A stretch of 64,000 nt of DNA, taken from positions 558,001 through 622,000 of the forward strand of contig JAHYIO010000042.1 in the NCBI GenBank assembly GCA_020543525.1. The letters run 5' to 3'. How positions within the stretch are numbered: position 1 is the first letter of the stretch; every line of letters begins with the position of its first letter. This document shows positions 33,474 through 45,164 of this stretch, one piece after another. The translations under genes and the position numbers were made by a program. The stretch comes from Coriolopsis trogii (lineage: Eukaryota > Basidiomycota > Agaricomycetes > Polyporales > Polyporaceae). The notes beneath the pieces are model-generated. The model did no database searches, was not told where the DNA came from, and saw only the letters and a program-made list of their open reading frames with translations.

Positions 33474-36400
33474 ATGCCTGATCAACCTACCGCCAAAGAT
33501 CGTTCAGCCCCATCCGTCGCATTCGAACTTCACGATGCAGACCGAGTACTCAACGATGCTTTGGGTCAATCGCAGGAAGCTCCCGATCCAGATCCCAAAT
33601 TCATCCAAGGGGCGGATGCGTTCAATAAAACCACTCAAGCAGCATCGGATAGTACTGGAGTCGACCTGCTGCTCGATGGTGTCAATACGCTTGTGGACAG
33701 TCTACCTGCACTCGCGAAGGCCTTGGATGAGATATCGAAGATCCATCCGTATATTGCCAGTACGTATGTGGTATTACATAGGCCATTCCAACTAATGACA
33801 TATCTTCGGGCCAACCAGTTGTCGTCGGTGCGTTCAAAGTCGTCATTGAGCTCGAGGTCAAGCGTCGAGACAATGACAAGAAGGTCAACCTTCTCTTCCT
33901 CGAAATGAGGAGTATGATGTCTGTCCTTCTTCAGTATGCATCTCAACCCATCTACGTAGGACGATGTGCTAAAGCTGCATGTTACCAGACTACAGAACGT
34001 TCGCGCGAACCATGTGGGCCGGGACGGTGTTACAGTCGGCACTCGATTAGAGGCTCTCGTCAAACAGACTGCCAGCGATATCAAGGAATGCGCCAACGCC
34101 TGCGATACCTACTCCAAGAAACGCCTCCTTGTCAAGGTGTTGAAGGCAGCAATCTGGGACGAGACACTGAAAGAATATCTTCAGCTGTTCGTCGATCGCA
34201 AGGCCGCCTTCACCTTTGCCGTGTCCATACATACAGGAGAGGCTATCGACAGCGTCAACGACAAGCTCGACAGCTTGATGACCAAGTACGTCGGTCATAC
34301 TCAGGGCATACGCGCGTTTTGCGAGCTGAGACAATCGACAAGGGTTGATATCATCATGGAGTACTTCCAGAAGGCAGTGCCACCAGAGCAGCGCTCCCTT
34401 GCCGTCGAAGTTCATAGGTCTGGCGGCCCCGAACAGGTCACGCTGGAGTCAGCGATCTTACAAGAGCTGCTCGCACGGGAGAAAACGCTCTCATCCCCGT
34501 CGGATAGCTATCTGACCGCCATTCCTCCTCCGGGTGTTCGTTACTCTGATGGCATGGGGTATACCCCAATTCAACCGCTTGCTAGGACCCCCGCCCATAT
34601 GCAAGGATACACGAACCACTACTTGATGGACTACTCTCGCTGTGCGGAGAACACGCGTAGGACTAGACGTGTTGCCGGCTTCGCATCCCGCGACAAAGCG
34701 GCTACCGCACATGCTGGTCCCGGCTACTACGTGCCAGCAGATACTCATCGCCCGACGGAGGGGTACTATCCGACCAGAGGTGAGCATAAGCACACATGCT
34801 ATATCCCCCGTCTAATGCGTACTGTGTCAGGAGAACGGGGGAACGAGGACGAGGACTGTGAGAGTACTGACGAACTGCAGTTGCTCAAGTCTGAGTTGAC
34901 CGAGTCTCCGGCCGTGGCGATCCGCAAGAACCTCAGGACCTTCGAACGCAAGTTTCGGTTGCTCCAACGCGAACTTGTGGATGAAGTGCGGAACATTGTC
35001 GTCCACGAAGGCGATCGTGTGATCAGTACGGTGCTTGCGGGCCCTCACGAGCGTATCATCGACCCGGTACGTCAGGAGTTGTGCACTGTATGGTACCTGC
35101 TGATTTTGCTACAGGAGCTGTACGAGATATGGAGGGATATGGTATGTACGCTAAGACCGATACCTGATTTGGTTGATTGACGTGCCGCTCTAGCGTTGGC
35201 GGGGCATCGTGAAAGCTCGACACCTCGTTCTAGCTATCCACGACCATTATCTACAGAGGCTGGATGATTACCAGCGCGGTACTAGGTTGAGAAACAGCGC
35301 ACTAAAACAACTTAGCGAAAACGATCTATGGGCATTCGATATCCTCGACCTTCTGCACCTTCAGCCCATCATGGATGCTTTCGACGACGATGCTTCGGGT
35401 TTCGTTACTATACAAGAAGTCAACCGGTTCACAACATCTCGACCTAGGGGCTGGAGGTGAGGATGGCTGGTCGTCGGGCATGCCGTGCGAATGTAATGCT
35501 CACATTTGCGATATGCCGCAGTCTCCTGCACTGGCTTGCGTACTGGGCGATTGGTGAGTCGGTTTGAACTCTGTTGTAGGCGTCTAACTCAATTCTCTGG
35601 CTATGCACCTGTTCAGGGTGGCAAGTCTCGATGTCAGAGTACAGGCGCAAGATCAATGCCATCCTCGCGTGCATGCAAGACGTGGCTAAGTCCGTGCGAT
35701 TCCCGAATCGCGGGAGAGTCGTGCAGTATCTGGGAACGGTGCGCGAGTTGGTCGCCAATATGACACAGCACTTCCAGGGAATTTCAGAGCGGCTGGATCT
35801 TCTGCCTCGCTTCCAAGCCTACACTACCCAGGAGGAAAATCGCCTGCGCGTTGGTTTAGAAACCGCCAAGTACGAGATTGACGCGCTCGACACGCTTGGT
35901 CTCATTAACGGTCGCAGAGGGTTGGAACGAGTACGTGCCATGACTTCTCCAGAGATTTGTCCGCATGCTAAGTATGAGTAGAACTTGTTCCCCATTCTCT
36001 ACCTTCTGCTCGTCCGCCATCACAATGTCCTGAAAGCCGCCGAGACGCATCTGATCCATAGTGACGAGTTGATTGACGCAGCTGCTTCGGTGTACACAAT
36101 CGAGGATGCATGCAAACTCAGGCGGGATTCATTGACTGGTGCGATGGTAGCGTGTCTGTGTCATTCGCACTGACCTCAACAGTGATCTTGCAGCGCTTTT
36201 CTCACAGCGGCGCCTTGAGGTATTTCGCGAGCTGCAAGACTTTGCGTGCGGCATTGTAAGTGTCTATAACGTGATCCCCGGGGTGAGATCATGTTGACCG
36301 AATGCACGAGTAGTTTTCCCCATACTACATTTCGCCGCCCTTTGGCACTCCAGTTCCATTGCAAAGAGAAATGGAGACTACCAACGACTTCGCTTCGCTG

Positions 36401-38376
36401 CTTCCTACGAGGCCTTCTCCCAGCGATGTACTGAAATATCCACCGTGTTTCGAACAGTTGTACCCGGACAGCGACGATGGACTTAGAGGCGCTAACATCG
36501 ATACTGAAGGTCTGAGCAACTCGCTGAAACTACTGTGAGTGTATCTGAGTGTATGAGACCTGCCGTGCTAACAGACTGCACAGTGTTGGAACATGGGCTG
36601 GTTGCAGAGCGAGCGTCGAGAATGACGCGCATCCCTCTGTCATTTTCAACGTTACCTTCTATCCTGCGGCAAGCAACCGAACACAGCTCGTTGCGCTTCC
36701 ACTACTCCACCTTCCGTTCGTCTCGACACGAACAGAGTTTGTGGTCGAATGCGCAGAAGAGGCTGGGGCGTATATGATGACCATCACCTACAATTCGCCT
36801 CGAAGTGAACCCGAGCACATCCTCCTCCGACTGCTACACGATCAAACTACGCTGGTGGGGGAGTCCCAGTCCCAGTCAAGTCAAGTCTCCACGCGCCAAC
36901 TTGAGTCGTCGTCGGTCATCATGAAGAAGGACTTCCCGCCTGAACATATGACATTATATCCATCGCCCGAGCAACACTCCGGCCGGCCGCGCGCACTATG
37001 GCGGTTTGCGATTTCCAGCGTGCTCTTACGCATTCAACGTCGCAACTGTTCATGGTCATTCCTCAAATCCAGACGTCGCCGCCTCGACTGCATCGCCTCC
37101 CTCCTGTACCTCCAGTCCCGCTCTCGCGACGACCTTCCCCCCTCTCTCTTCGCCGAGCTTATGGAGCTCATCGGTCGTCTCGTTCCAGTGGACCTGCACT
37201 TTGCAGGCTATGTGGCCATCGAGGGGCCTTCCCGTTTCCCGTGGCTTATACCGCGATGCGCGGGACCTGGCTGCGACCGTCTAGCGTCCAGCTCCACTTC
37301 GCGCGTGCGCTGCATTAGTATCGAATGCGAGCTCCATGCGGAGGAGAAGTACAATGCCACCGACGTGTCCAACTGGTCTCGCCCTTATGACATTGGCTTC
37401 AGAAAGCGCCCCTTGGAGGAAACGAGCACCGGCTGTGCGTTTTGTGACGATTCGGAATGTCTCGTAAACCACGTCCAATCCTATCGCGGAGCGCATTCAG
37501 GCTGGTCAGAACACTGTCTGATCAAGACCCGCGAGCGCGGATGGACGCTTTCTGCGTTCATCATGAGGACAGGAATGACGGTGGATGCCTTGCACGAACG
37601 CGCAACGAATGTCAAGGAACTTTTACGCTCCTCACACAGGACTAGACCGACTACCTCGACCGACTACGGGTTAGGGTACTTGCCTCTGCCTGTACCTGTG
37701 ATGCCAACTCCCACCGAAGGACCCTACCCGAGCCCGACGTACAGCAGCTCGTCTCTGTACTGTATTGAATGTCGTCAGAGGGTGAGGGTCCCTTGTTGGA
37801 TCTGTGCCGAGTGCACTGGTGAGCAATCATCCATTTCTACATCGCTCTCCAGTCGGTTCACACTCACCTCTTTGTTTAGAGCTGGTAGCGGTCTGCATCT
37901 CGTGCGATTCCGAGGCTTCCTCCGGCGCGGGGGCGACCTCCCCCATGTATCCATCGCACGCGAGCACGCACACCTTGCTGCGCGTCCACGGGCGCCCTCT
38001 TCGTCGTCCCAATGGTTCCGAATCCCCACCTTCTCGGGCCGCGAGGGTGCGCTTCCTCCATGAGCCAAGGCAAATACCCGCCACACCATCATCAGACGGG
38101 CACAGTCCATCTTACGCGGACGACGAATTCGACGTCCCGCGTGCGCCGAGTCCCGTCCCTGCGGGCTTCATTCATAGTGATGAGCGGAGGGTGATTGGAG
38201 GCCGGTATGAGGATAGACTCAGAGAGCGTCGGGGCTCTGATGCGGTCGAGGCCCGTCGGATGGCCCTGGTGGAGGAGCGACTCGAGGCTGTCGAGGACGG
38301 AATGGCGAGGATGGAAAGCATGCTCGAGGCTGCGCTACACTTGCTGCGTTCGTCGAAGCAAGAAGGGCAGGCTTGA
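33474..38376 (+). CDS. large EF-hand protein with ZZ-like cysteine cluster (1,411 aa, 13 exons)
   Basis: Exons: 33474-33759, 33819-33933, 33989-34779, 34831-35066, 35115-35141, 35194-35456, 35522-35553, 35617-35930, 35982-36138, 36194-36255, 36314-36534, 36584-37818, 37880-38376. They sum to 4,236 nt in frame. The N-terminal 250 residues are helical (LLLDGVNTLVDSLPALAKAL, then AIVVGAFKVVIELEVKRRDN). They resemble the N-terminal helical domains of fungal STAND/NACHT proteins, but no P-loop follows. One EF-hand loop (AFDDDASGFVTIQEVNRF) lies near residue 555. A weakly aromatic region (SLLHWLAYWAIGW) follows. Near residue 1,230-1,260 a Cys cluster (CIEC...PCWICAEC...VCISC) looks like a ZZ-type zinc finger. 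The C-terminus is a coiled coil (EERLEAVEDGMARMESMLEA). Similar EF-hand proteins are common in Agaricomycetes and uncharacterised. An alternative upstream ATG at 33393 would add 27 residues. Confidence 0.8.
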
Positions 38377-39329
38377 ATGCATGCCGCGCTACTTGTTGGG
38401 GGGCACATGTAAGTATGATGCACTCGGTTTATTGATGGCGAAAGTTGCGCGCAAGTCCACTACAATTGCAGTCTCGAAAACATAGAGCTGCCAGAATCCG
38501 TCAGATAGCAGCTCATTATGTCTCTAGGGGAGATTTCTGTCCCAAGTACTCGTAGGGATCTCCAGCTGCCACTGTTCTAGGTCAACCCATCTGGGTAGCG
38601 CTGACGCTGCTTTCCCCAAACCCAGGTTCGAGCCCTTGTAACGCCTTGCCGAATTCAACTAAGGACGACCATTGTTAGCCTACTGCTTGGTCCAACACCG
38701 TCATGATGCATGTCTTCGCCGCTCCGCTGCGGCGCGTGAATTTGTTCAAGTTCGCATCTAGGCGTACAACAATTCCTCAATGCGCTAGCTCAGACTTTCC
38801 CGCTGATTCCGGATCTGCGTCTACAAAAATCCTATCAGTCGGGCGCATCATCGCTATTGGTCTTTCTTGGCTGCCTGTCTGGACTCCAGCTTGACCAATG
38901 ACGAGCCATCGTACACGGACCCTAATTGCTTCCCGGTGGCGCCGTATGGTAAGGTATGTTGCTCTGAGGCGCAATGTCTGAAGCAGACCAACACTGCTGA
39001 TGCGACTTTGAGCGGAGGATCCGTGCCACTCGGACACAGTCTACCATAGTTCGCTATCGCGTGTCATATGCGCGTTTGCGCCTACTCCTCTTACATTCAT
39101 GTCTGCATGGTTCTCACTCAAAGAAGCTGCATTCATGGAAATGGTCTGCCGTACGTGCCAAGAAGCGTACAGCATCGACTTGTCTTGACCTTGCAAAGTT
39201 CGACAGGAGTAGGGTTATCGGAGCTGAGAGGTCTATATAAACCTGATGTTTCCTCCGTCTTATGCATCACCGTGACCACACTATCTCCATTGACCACATT
39301 CGCTTTGCTTTAATCTTCTCACTTCTGCC
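38377..39329. other. intergenic
   Basis: 953 bp between the EF-hand gene and the P450 gene (both +). Short frames here show no family resemblance. A TATA box near its right end serves the P450 gene. Confidence 0.5.
39234..39240 (+). promoter_or_regulatory. TATA box of the P450 gene
   Basis: TATATAA lies 90 bp upstream of ATG 39330, a typical distance for a TATA-driven inducible gene. Confidence 0.6.
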
Positions 39330-41606
39330 ATGCTGAACACTCTACCCGACCGCTTTGTCGACAGTCTTCAATCACCGTATGCTCCCATTGCAACGTCGTA
39401 CTTGTTTGCACTGGTAAACTTTCCCATGCTGTCACACAGATCCGCAAGACTGATGCCCTCTTCAGATTGTACATCAGATGTTCCGAATGCACGAGACATA
39501 CTCGCTTGCTCTCAACATCATTCGTCTGCTTTTACCGCCGATAGTAAATCAATACATTTTGAAGCACCTTCAGACATCGACTCCGACCTTCCTTTGGTTT
39601 TTCTCCACCTATCTTGTCGCATTGGTGGTCCACATCACTCTTTATCGTCTATCGCCCTTTCATCCTCTCGCGCACTATCCAGGGCCAATCTGGTACAAGC
39701 TGTCGAAGGTCATTTGGGCCGTGGAGAATTTGTACGGCTACTCGCATTATCGAATGAAGGAATTGCATGAGCGATTCGGAGATGTAGTCCGCATCGGTAC
39801 GTCTGCTCAACCAAGGCAGCATCGATCCATATTGAACCATTCTCACCCCTACTGTGTACGTGCGCAGGCCCGAACGAACTGTCCATTTGCGACCCTGCTG
39901 CTATAGTCCCGATACTGGGCACACCTGGTATACCGAAGAGTCCCTGTAAGCGAACTCGGTCGCCCTGATACTCCAGCTTATCTGACCATTGATGCACGTA
40001 GACGTGGTAGGGGCGAGTCTGGAGAGGGATGGGACCGACGTGCACTTGCCTCTGATTGGGGTGATGACCCTCGCTGAACACCTTCCTCGACGTCGCCCGT
40101 GGAGCCGCGCACTGAACACTGCAGCTCTCAAAGAGTATCGGCCGATGACACGTACCTGGGTGCAAAAGCTAGTAGAGAAGCTGAAACTCAAACGTGGGGA
40201 GATATCGCTTGGAGTCGAATTGAATTACTTCACGTGAGTCTATCGCCGCACTGAAGTTGCAGCGCTCATAGGTATCTATCTGAAGGCATGACTTCGCATG
40301 CGACATAACGTATGTCCTCGTTTCTTTGCAAACATGGTAGCGAATACTGAACTCGTCTGTTATACTTCCTAGGTTTGGTGGCGGCTCTGAATTGCTTGAG
40401 AAAGGCGATCACGACGGCGAACTGGCTAGGATCAGCCACGGTGTCATGTACGTCTCAATCATTCTTGCACACCGTGACACCCTCTCTCAACAACCGTAAA
40501 CCAGATTGAGTACATTCTTCGGTCATCTCCCATGGCTCGGAGTACTTATTCCTCGACTTCCCGGAGTCGCGAGGCTGCTTGACGTCATGATGGCCTTTGC
40601 ACACAAGCGGACAGACGAGCGTCTGAAGCAAGGGTCGGAAACCCGCGACATCTTCTCATATCTCGTACGTTACTCTTGTCAATCGAGGGCGTACAATTCT
40701 CATCATGCAATACGACAGTTGAACGAAAACTCACCTGATAGGCCCCCTCCATCCCTGAAGCAACTCCGTAATGAAGGCATCCATGCCATCATCGCTGGTG
40801 CGGACACAACTTCGAGTGCATTGACCAGCATATGCTACTGTATTGCATCCCATCCGGTCGCGTACAGCATGCTACGGACCGAAGTCGACCGAGTGTTTTC
40901 AACTGGGGATGCTCCGCTTTCAGGTGGTGAATATCATACGATGCAATACTTGAATGCAGTAATGTGAGTCCTCTCCAAGCCTTAGCCTGTAAACGAGTGA
41001 TTGACCCAAACCTCGCAGCAATGAATCGATGCGCCTGTTTCCTCCTTCTCCTAGTGGAGGCTCTCGGATTGTGCCACCGCATTCTGACGGTCTTGAAATA
41101 GGTGAAATGTGAGTCCTTCAAACAGATCGTTCCTTGTATATTCTCAACTGCGAAACAGTGCCATACCACCCGGAACAACGGTATGGATTGCCGCCTATTC
41201 TATGTACAGGGACCCCAGGAACTTCTCACTGCCTGACACGTTTTGGCCCGAACGATGGCTAGTGGCCTCGGGTCACCTATCGCTGGAAGAGGCTCTACAG
41301 ATGCTTCCACACGGGAAGCAGCAGGCGTCATCTCCAATTCAAAGCCCTCCTATGGACTCAACCTTCCAGTTTGTCCACAACGAAGCTGCCTTTATCCCGT
41401 TCTCGTGTGGCCCGATGGGCTGCGCAGGACGCAACCTTGCGCTGTTGACCTTACGCACAGTCATCTCAGCTCTCGTCAAGGAGTTTGAAATAAGCCTGAG
41501 AGATGGCTGGGATACAGACGAGTTCAGGAGGGGATACAAGGATTATGTTCTTGCAATGCGACCGGACCTTCCTATTGTACTCAAGCTGAGGGAACAGTCG
41601 GGCTAA
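39330..41606 (+). CDS. cytochrome P450 monooxygenase (588 aa, ten exons)
   Basis: Exons: 39330-39413, 39466-39796, 39868-39945, 40002-40233, 40286-40309, 40373-40447, 40505-40664, 40719-40963, 41019-41108, 41159-41606. They sum to 1,767 nt in frame. Two to three hydrophobic N-terminal stretches (including FLWFFSTYLVALVVHITLY) anchor it in the ER. Then come the Pro hinge HYPGPIWYKLSKV and the HDFACDITFGGG block. The I-helix oxygen-binding motif IIAGADTTSSAL lies near residue 353. Further motifs are the ExxR in NESMRLFPPS, FWPERW, and the haem loop FSCGPMGCAGRNLA. That loop has the F-x2-G-x3-C-x-G frame but a Met where Arg is usual. It belongs to the large microsomal P450 set of white-rot fungi, which oxidise xenobiotics, fatty acids or secondary metabolites. 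Clan and substrate are not assigned. No biosynthetic partners flank it. Confidence 0.92.
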
Positions 41607-43137
41607 TTAGAGCTCCAATATTGTATCTGCGATTGCTATTTGCACGTTGCGGTAGACGCGTCAATATCAGGTTTCGGACATTGCAGCGTCAACGGGAGTA
41701 AGTCGGTGGCAGGATCAGGGCGCCTGTGAATGTGGCTCCTCATGTTGTACCCAGCGCTCGTCGCTCTCTTCTCCGTACAACTCACATTGGTATTCAGTGC
41801 CAGCGAGCTCGTAGGGGCCATCGCTCGCCCCGATGCTCAGCATGGAGCGAAATAACTTCGAACCATTCTCAGGACCGCAGACGAACGACTCGCCTCCCTG
41901 TGATACTGACTCAGAGTCTCATGAGTCTCCGAGTCGGCTCGATTCGCTCGGCCACTTGTAGGCTCCGTTAGCCAGCCTGAAACTGCGCATTCGGGGAATT
42001 TCTCACTCACACGATACTCGTTAGAAGCGTGTCCGAAGAATACTCAGTGTCTACCATTGACAGCGAGCCCTGGCTATGTTCACTACTTACGTGTTATCGT
42101 ACCGCGGCCGCCATCCATGATGACCACAGATATCCGCCGAGCAACGATGTACGATAGGAACCCCGGCACAAATTTTGGGAGATCTGCGCACTAGTACGTC
42201 CTAGGACAGCCTGCTTGCGAGCTGTCTATGTGCTTCAACGTGCTGTTGATGCAGCCGGGTGAGTTTCATTGCTTCTTCGTCTTCCCTCGTTGACTCGACA
42301 CTCAAAGGAACAATTGACTATCTCTGTTCTTGCAACGGTTGCTTGGCTCAAAGTCGCAAGTCCCTTGGCGTCCCGAGGCTTCTGTGACTCCGGCCATTCG
42401 CTGAGCATATCCGGATAGAACGAGCCATCTTCGCTCGGGTACGGAACAGTGTGGTCCCGGCGCTATACATCCGCGGCTCGAATCGCACTTCATGCTGGCG
42501 CAGCTCATTTGTGCACGTCAGCCGTGCAGCTCCGATCTGCTGCCAAAGACAGTGTTGACTTATTTTCTGCTCATTGACGCTTCAGGCGGGCGTCTCGGAC
42601 GGGAAATGTAGCGTGACGTCGCTCGACATGCACGCGCCGCCGGTGGGTTCGAATTCGTCCTCCATTCCGGAATGTGAACGCTCTGACATCATGTCCTCAG
42701 ATAGATTCCCGAGGGGAGAGCACGCATACACGGCCGTATCGCGCTCGCAGGGCTGAATGGCTCGCGGAGCGCTCCGTGACATGCTATTTTCGCGCCGACG
42801 TATGTGCTGGAAGAGAAACCTTCTCTGCCCGATAAGGTTTTGCGACGGAGGACATCGCAAGGCTTGGGAGCTTCTTTCGGCGACTTGGCCATAGCATGTG
42901 CAACCCGGGAGCAAGCGGCTGCATGACCTGCCGTCTCGAGGCCACCGTCTGTGGTGAGCTGGCTACTTCCCTAGTGGCGCGATGCCCAAAATTACGCACC
43001 CGCCTTGTATATAAAAGAGGCACTTGCACACTGGAGACGACACGACTACACCTCAGTAGCCTGCTAAGCCCCTCGAGCACCTCTCATCTCTTGTACGCTT
43101 GAAGATCCTCTCGCCGCCACATAGTCTGTGAAACAGC
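41607..43137. other. 1.5-kb intergenic region
   Basis: Between the P450 and oxalate decarboxylase genes (both +). No coding pattern is supported on either strand. A strong TATA box lies near the right end. Confidence 0.5.
43008..43016 (+). promoter_or_regulatory. TATA box of the oxalate decarboxylase gene
   Basis: TATATAAAA lies 122 bp upstream of ATG 43138, followed by CACTTGCACACTGG and a CCTC-rich stretch. It is the strongest TATA element in the window and fits an inducible secreted enzyme. Confidence 0.65.
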
Positions 43138-45164
43138 ATGCAGAAGTTACTCGCTTCTATCCTCTGTGCTGTCGTTTATGGCATGCTGGCTGCCTCCTTC
43201 CCCGTCGGCGAAGCATCCGGTGCATCCGCGCCCTCGTCCGAGTCTTCGACGGCACTTGCGACGGCGGCATCCTCTACGAGCAACGAGCCTCCACAGCCGA
43301 GTCCTACGGTGCCCTACGCGAGCGACGATCCAAATTACTGGCTGTGGAACGAAACGACGACGATCGACCCCGAGCCCGAGCGAGGCAGTCTGGGTGCTAG
43401 CATCCTCGGCCCTCAGAATGTTCCCATAGACAAGCAGAACCCGGATATCCTCGCCCCGCCGACCACGGACTCGGGCACTGTGTAGGTTCCTCCTTGTCCT
43501 GTACGAGTCAGCCAGTCTGAGTCGCTCCTTTGGCAGGGGCAACGCCAAGTGGCCTTTTAGCCTGAGCAAGATACAGTTGAACACGGGCGGTTGGGTGAGG
43601 CAGCAGAATGGTACGTCTCGAGACTGCACCAGAGGTTTGCAGTGGAATCGCTCATGCCTCTGTCAGTTCAACAAATGCCGATTGCTACCGGTGAGCACTT
43701 CGGATGAGAGAGGGGATGGACGTCGTCTGACGATGCTTACAGCGATGGCGGGCGTGAACATGCGTCTCGAAGCTGGCGCGATCCGCGAGCTGCACTGGCA
43801 CCAGACTGCCGAGGTATGTTCTCCGCAGCAACAACACATCCAGCCATATCAACTGACAGCCGAATCCTGTAGTGGGCATACGTCTTGAATGTACGAGTTT
43901 GGAGCGTATGATGCTGCGCGACAAGCCACTCACTTTTTGGCTTCTGTCAGGGATCGACGCAGATCACTTCTGTAGATCAGCTGGGCCGAAACTACGTCGC
44001 GACCGTGAACAAGGGCGACTTGTGGTACTTCCCTCCCGGCATCCCGCACTCTCTCCAGGCGACGAACGACTCCCCTGAGGGCTCGGAGTTTCTCCTCGTA
44101 CGTTCTCGTTCGAGCGAACACCTGATGGCCGCTGCGGCTCACTCTGCTCCCGGCAGATCTTTCCCAGTGGCACCTTCAACGACGACGATACCTTCTTGGT
44201 GCGCGGGAAGCATCGCCCTCTGTGCGGCTGGGAGAGACGTCTGACTCGATCTGCATAGCTGACCGACTGGCTCGCCCATCTCCCCAAAGAGGTCATCGCC
44301 AAGAACTTCCAAGACAACATCGCCGACTGGGACGACATCCCCGGAAGCCAGCTCTACATCTTTCCCGGCGGTACGTGTGCATTCCTTTGAGCGTCAGCAT
44401 CAGCGTCGACGACACAGGTACTCACGAGTGCTCCTTCCTTCCTTTCTTCCTTTCTTTCTTCCCCCGAACATCAGTGCCTCCCCCTGACGATCAGCAGCCG
44501 CCGACGAGCCCCGCTGGGACCGTCCCCCAGCCGTTCTCGTACGAGTTCTCAAAGGTGGCGCCGACGCAGTACTCGGGCGGGACGGCGAAGATCGCGGACT
44601 CGACGGTGTTCAACGTCTCGACGGAGATCGCCGTCGCGGAGGTCACGGTCGAGCCGGGCGCGATGCGCGAGCTCCACTGGCACCCGACCCAGAACGAGTG
44701 GGGGTTCTTCCTGTGCGTATGGGCTTCTCTGGTTCGGGAACGTGCGCGACTGCTGACCTATCCCGGATACATTTTGTGTGATAGCGAGGGTACCGCCCGG
44801 GTGACGATCTTTGCCGCTAGTGGGGTCGCGCAGACGTTCGACTACCAGCCAGGGGATATCAGCTACGTCCCCACTTCGTTCGGTCAGTCGTCACTTCCTG
44901 TTTCCTCAGCCAGTGTCAGCTTCGGCTAGGACTTACGCGACCCACTCCGTGCCAGGACATTACGTCGAGAACACGGGCAACACGACGCTCCGCTTCCTGG
45001 AGATCTTCAACACGGACGTGTTCCAGGACGTCAGCCTCGCACAGTGGCTCGCGCTGACCCCACCGCAGCTCGTGAAGGAGCACCTGCAGCTCTCGGATAA
45101 GACCATTGCCGGGTTCAACAAGACGAAAGGCGTCGTCGTCGGTCCCAAGCGGGCGGCGGCGTAG
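43138..45164 (+). CDS. oxalate decarboxylase, secreted bicupin (458 aa, 11 exons)
   Basis: Exons: 43138-43481, 43537-43610, 43667-43690, 43743-43813, 43873-43890, 43951-44097, 44157-44198, 44259-44370, 44475-44712, 44785-44882, 44956-45164. They sum to 1,377 nt. The enzyme splits oxalate to formate and CO2 with Mn(II). A signal peptide ([20 protein letters not shown]) precedes a Ser/Ala-rich propeptide. The first cupin has metal ligands in [18 protein letters not shown] and the His in [10 protein letters not shown]. The second has [20 protein letters not shown] and the His in [10 protein letters not shown]. Both cupins keep two His plus Glu and the distal His, so both metal sites look intact. 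White-rot fungi use such enzymes to limit oxalate outside the cell and in the wall. Intron 8 (44371-44474) has a CTTTCTTCC-type pyrimidine repeat near its 3' end. Confidence 0.93.

Noticed and set aside
38615..38640. tRNA-like B box (GGTTCGAGCCC)
   Set aside because: No A box at the right distance and no acceptor or anticodon stem could be folded.
42640..42660. Another B-box-like string (GGTTCGAATTC)
   Set aside because: No matching A box or cloverleaf in either orientation.
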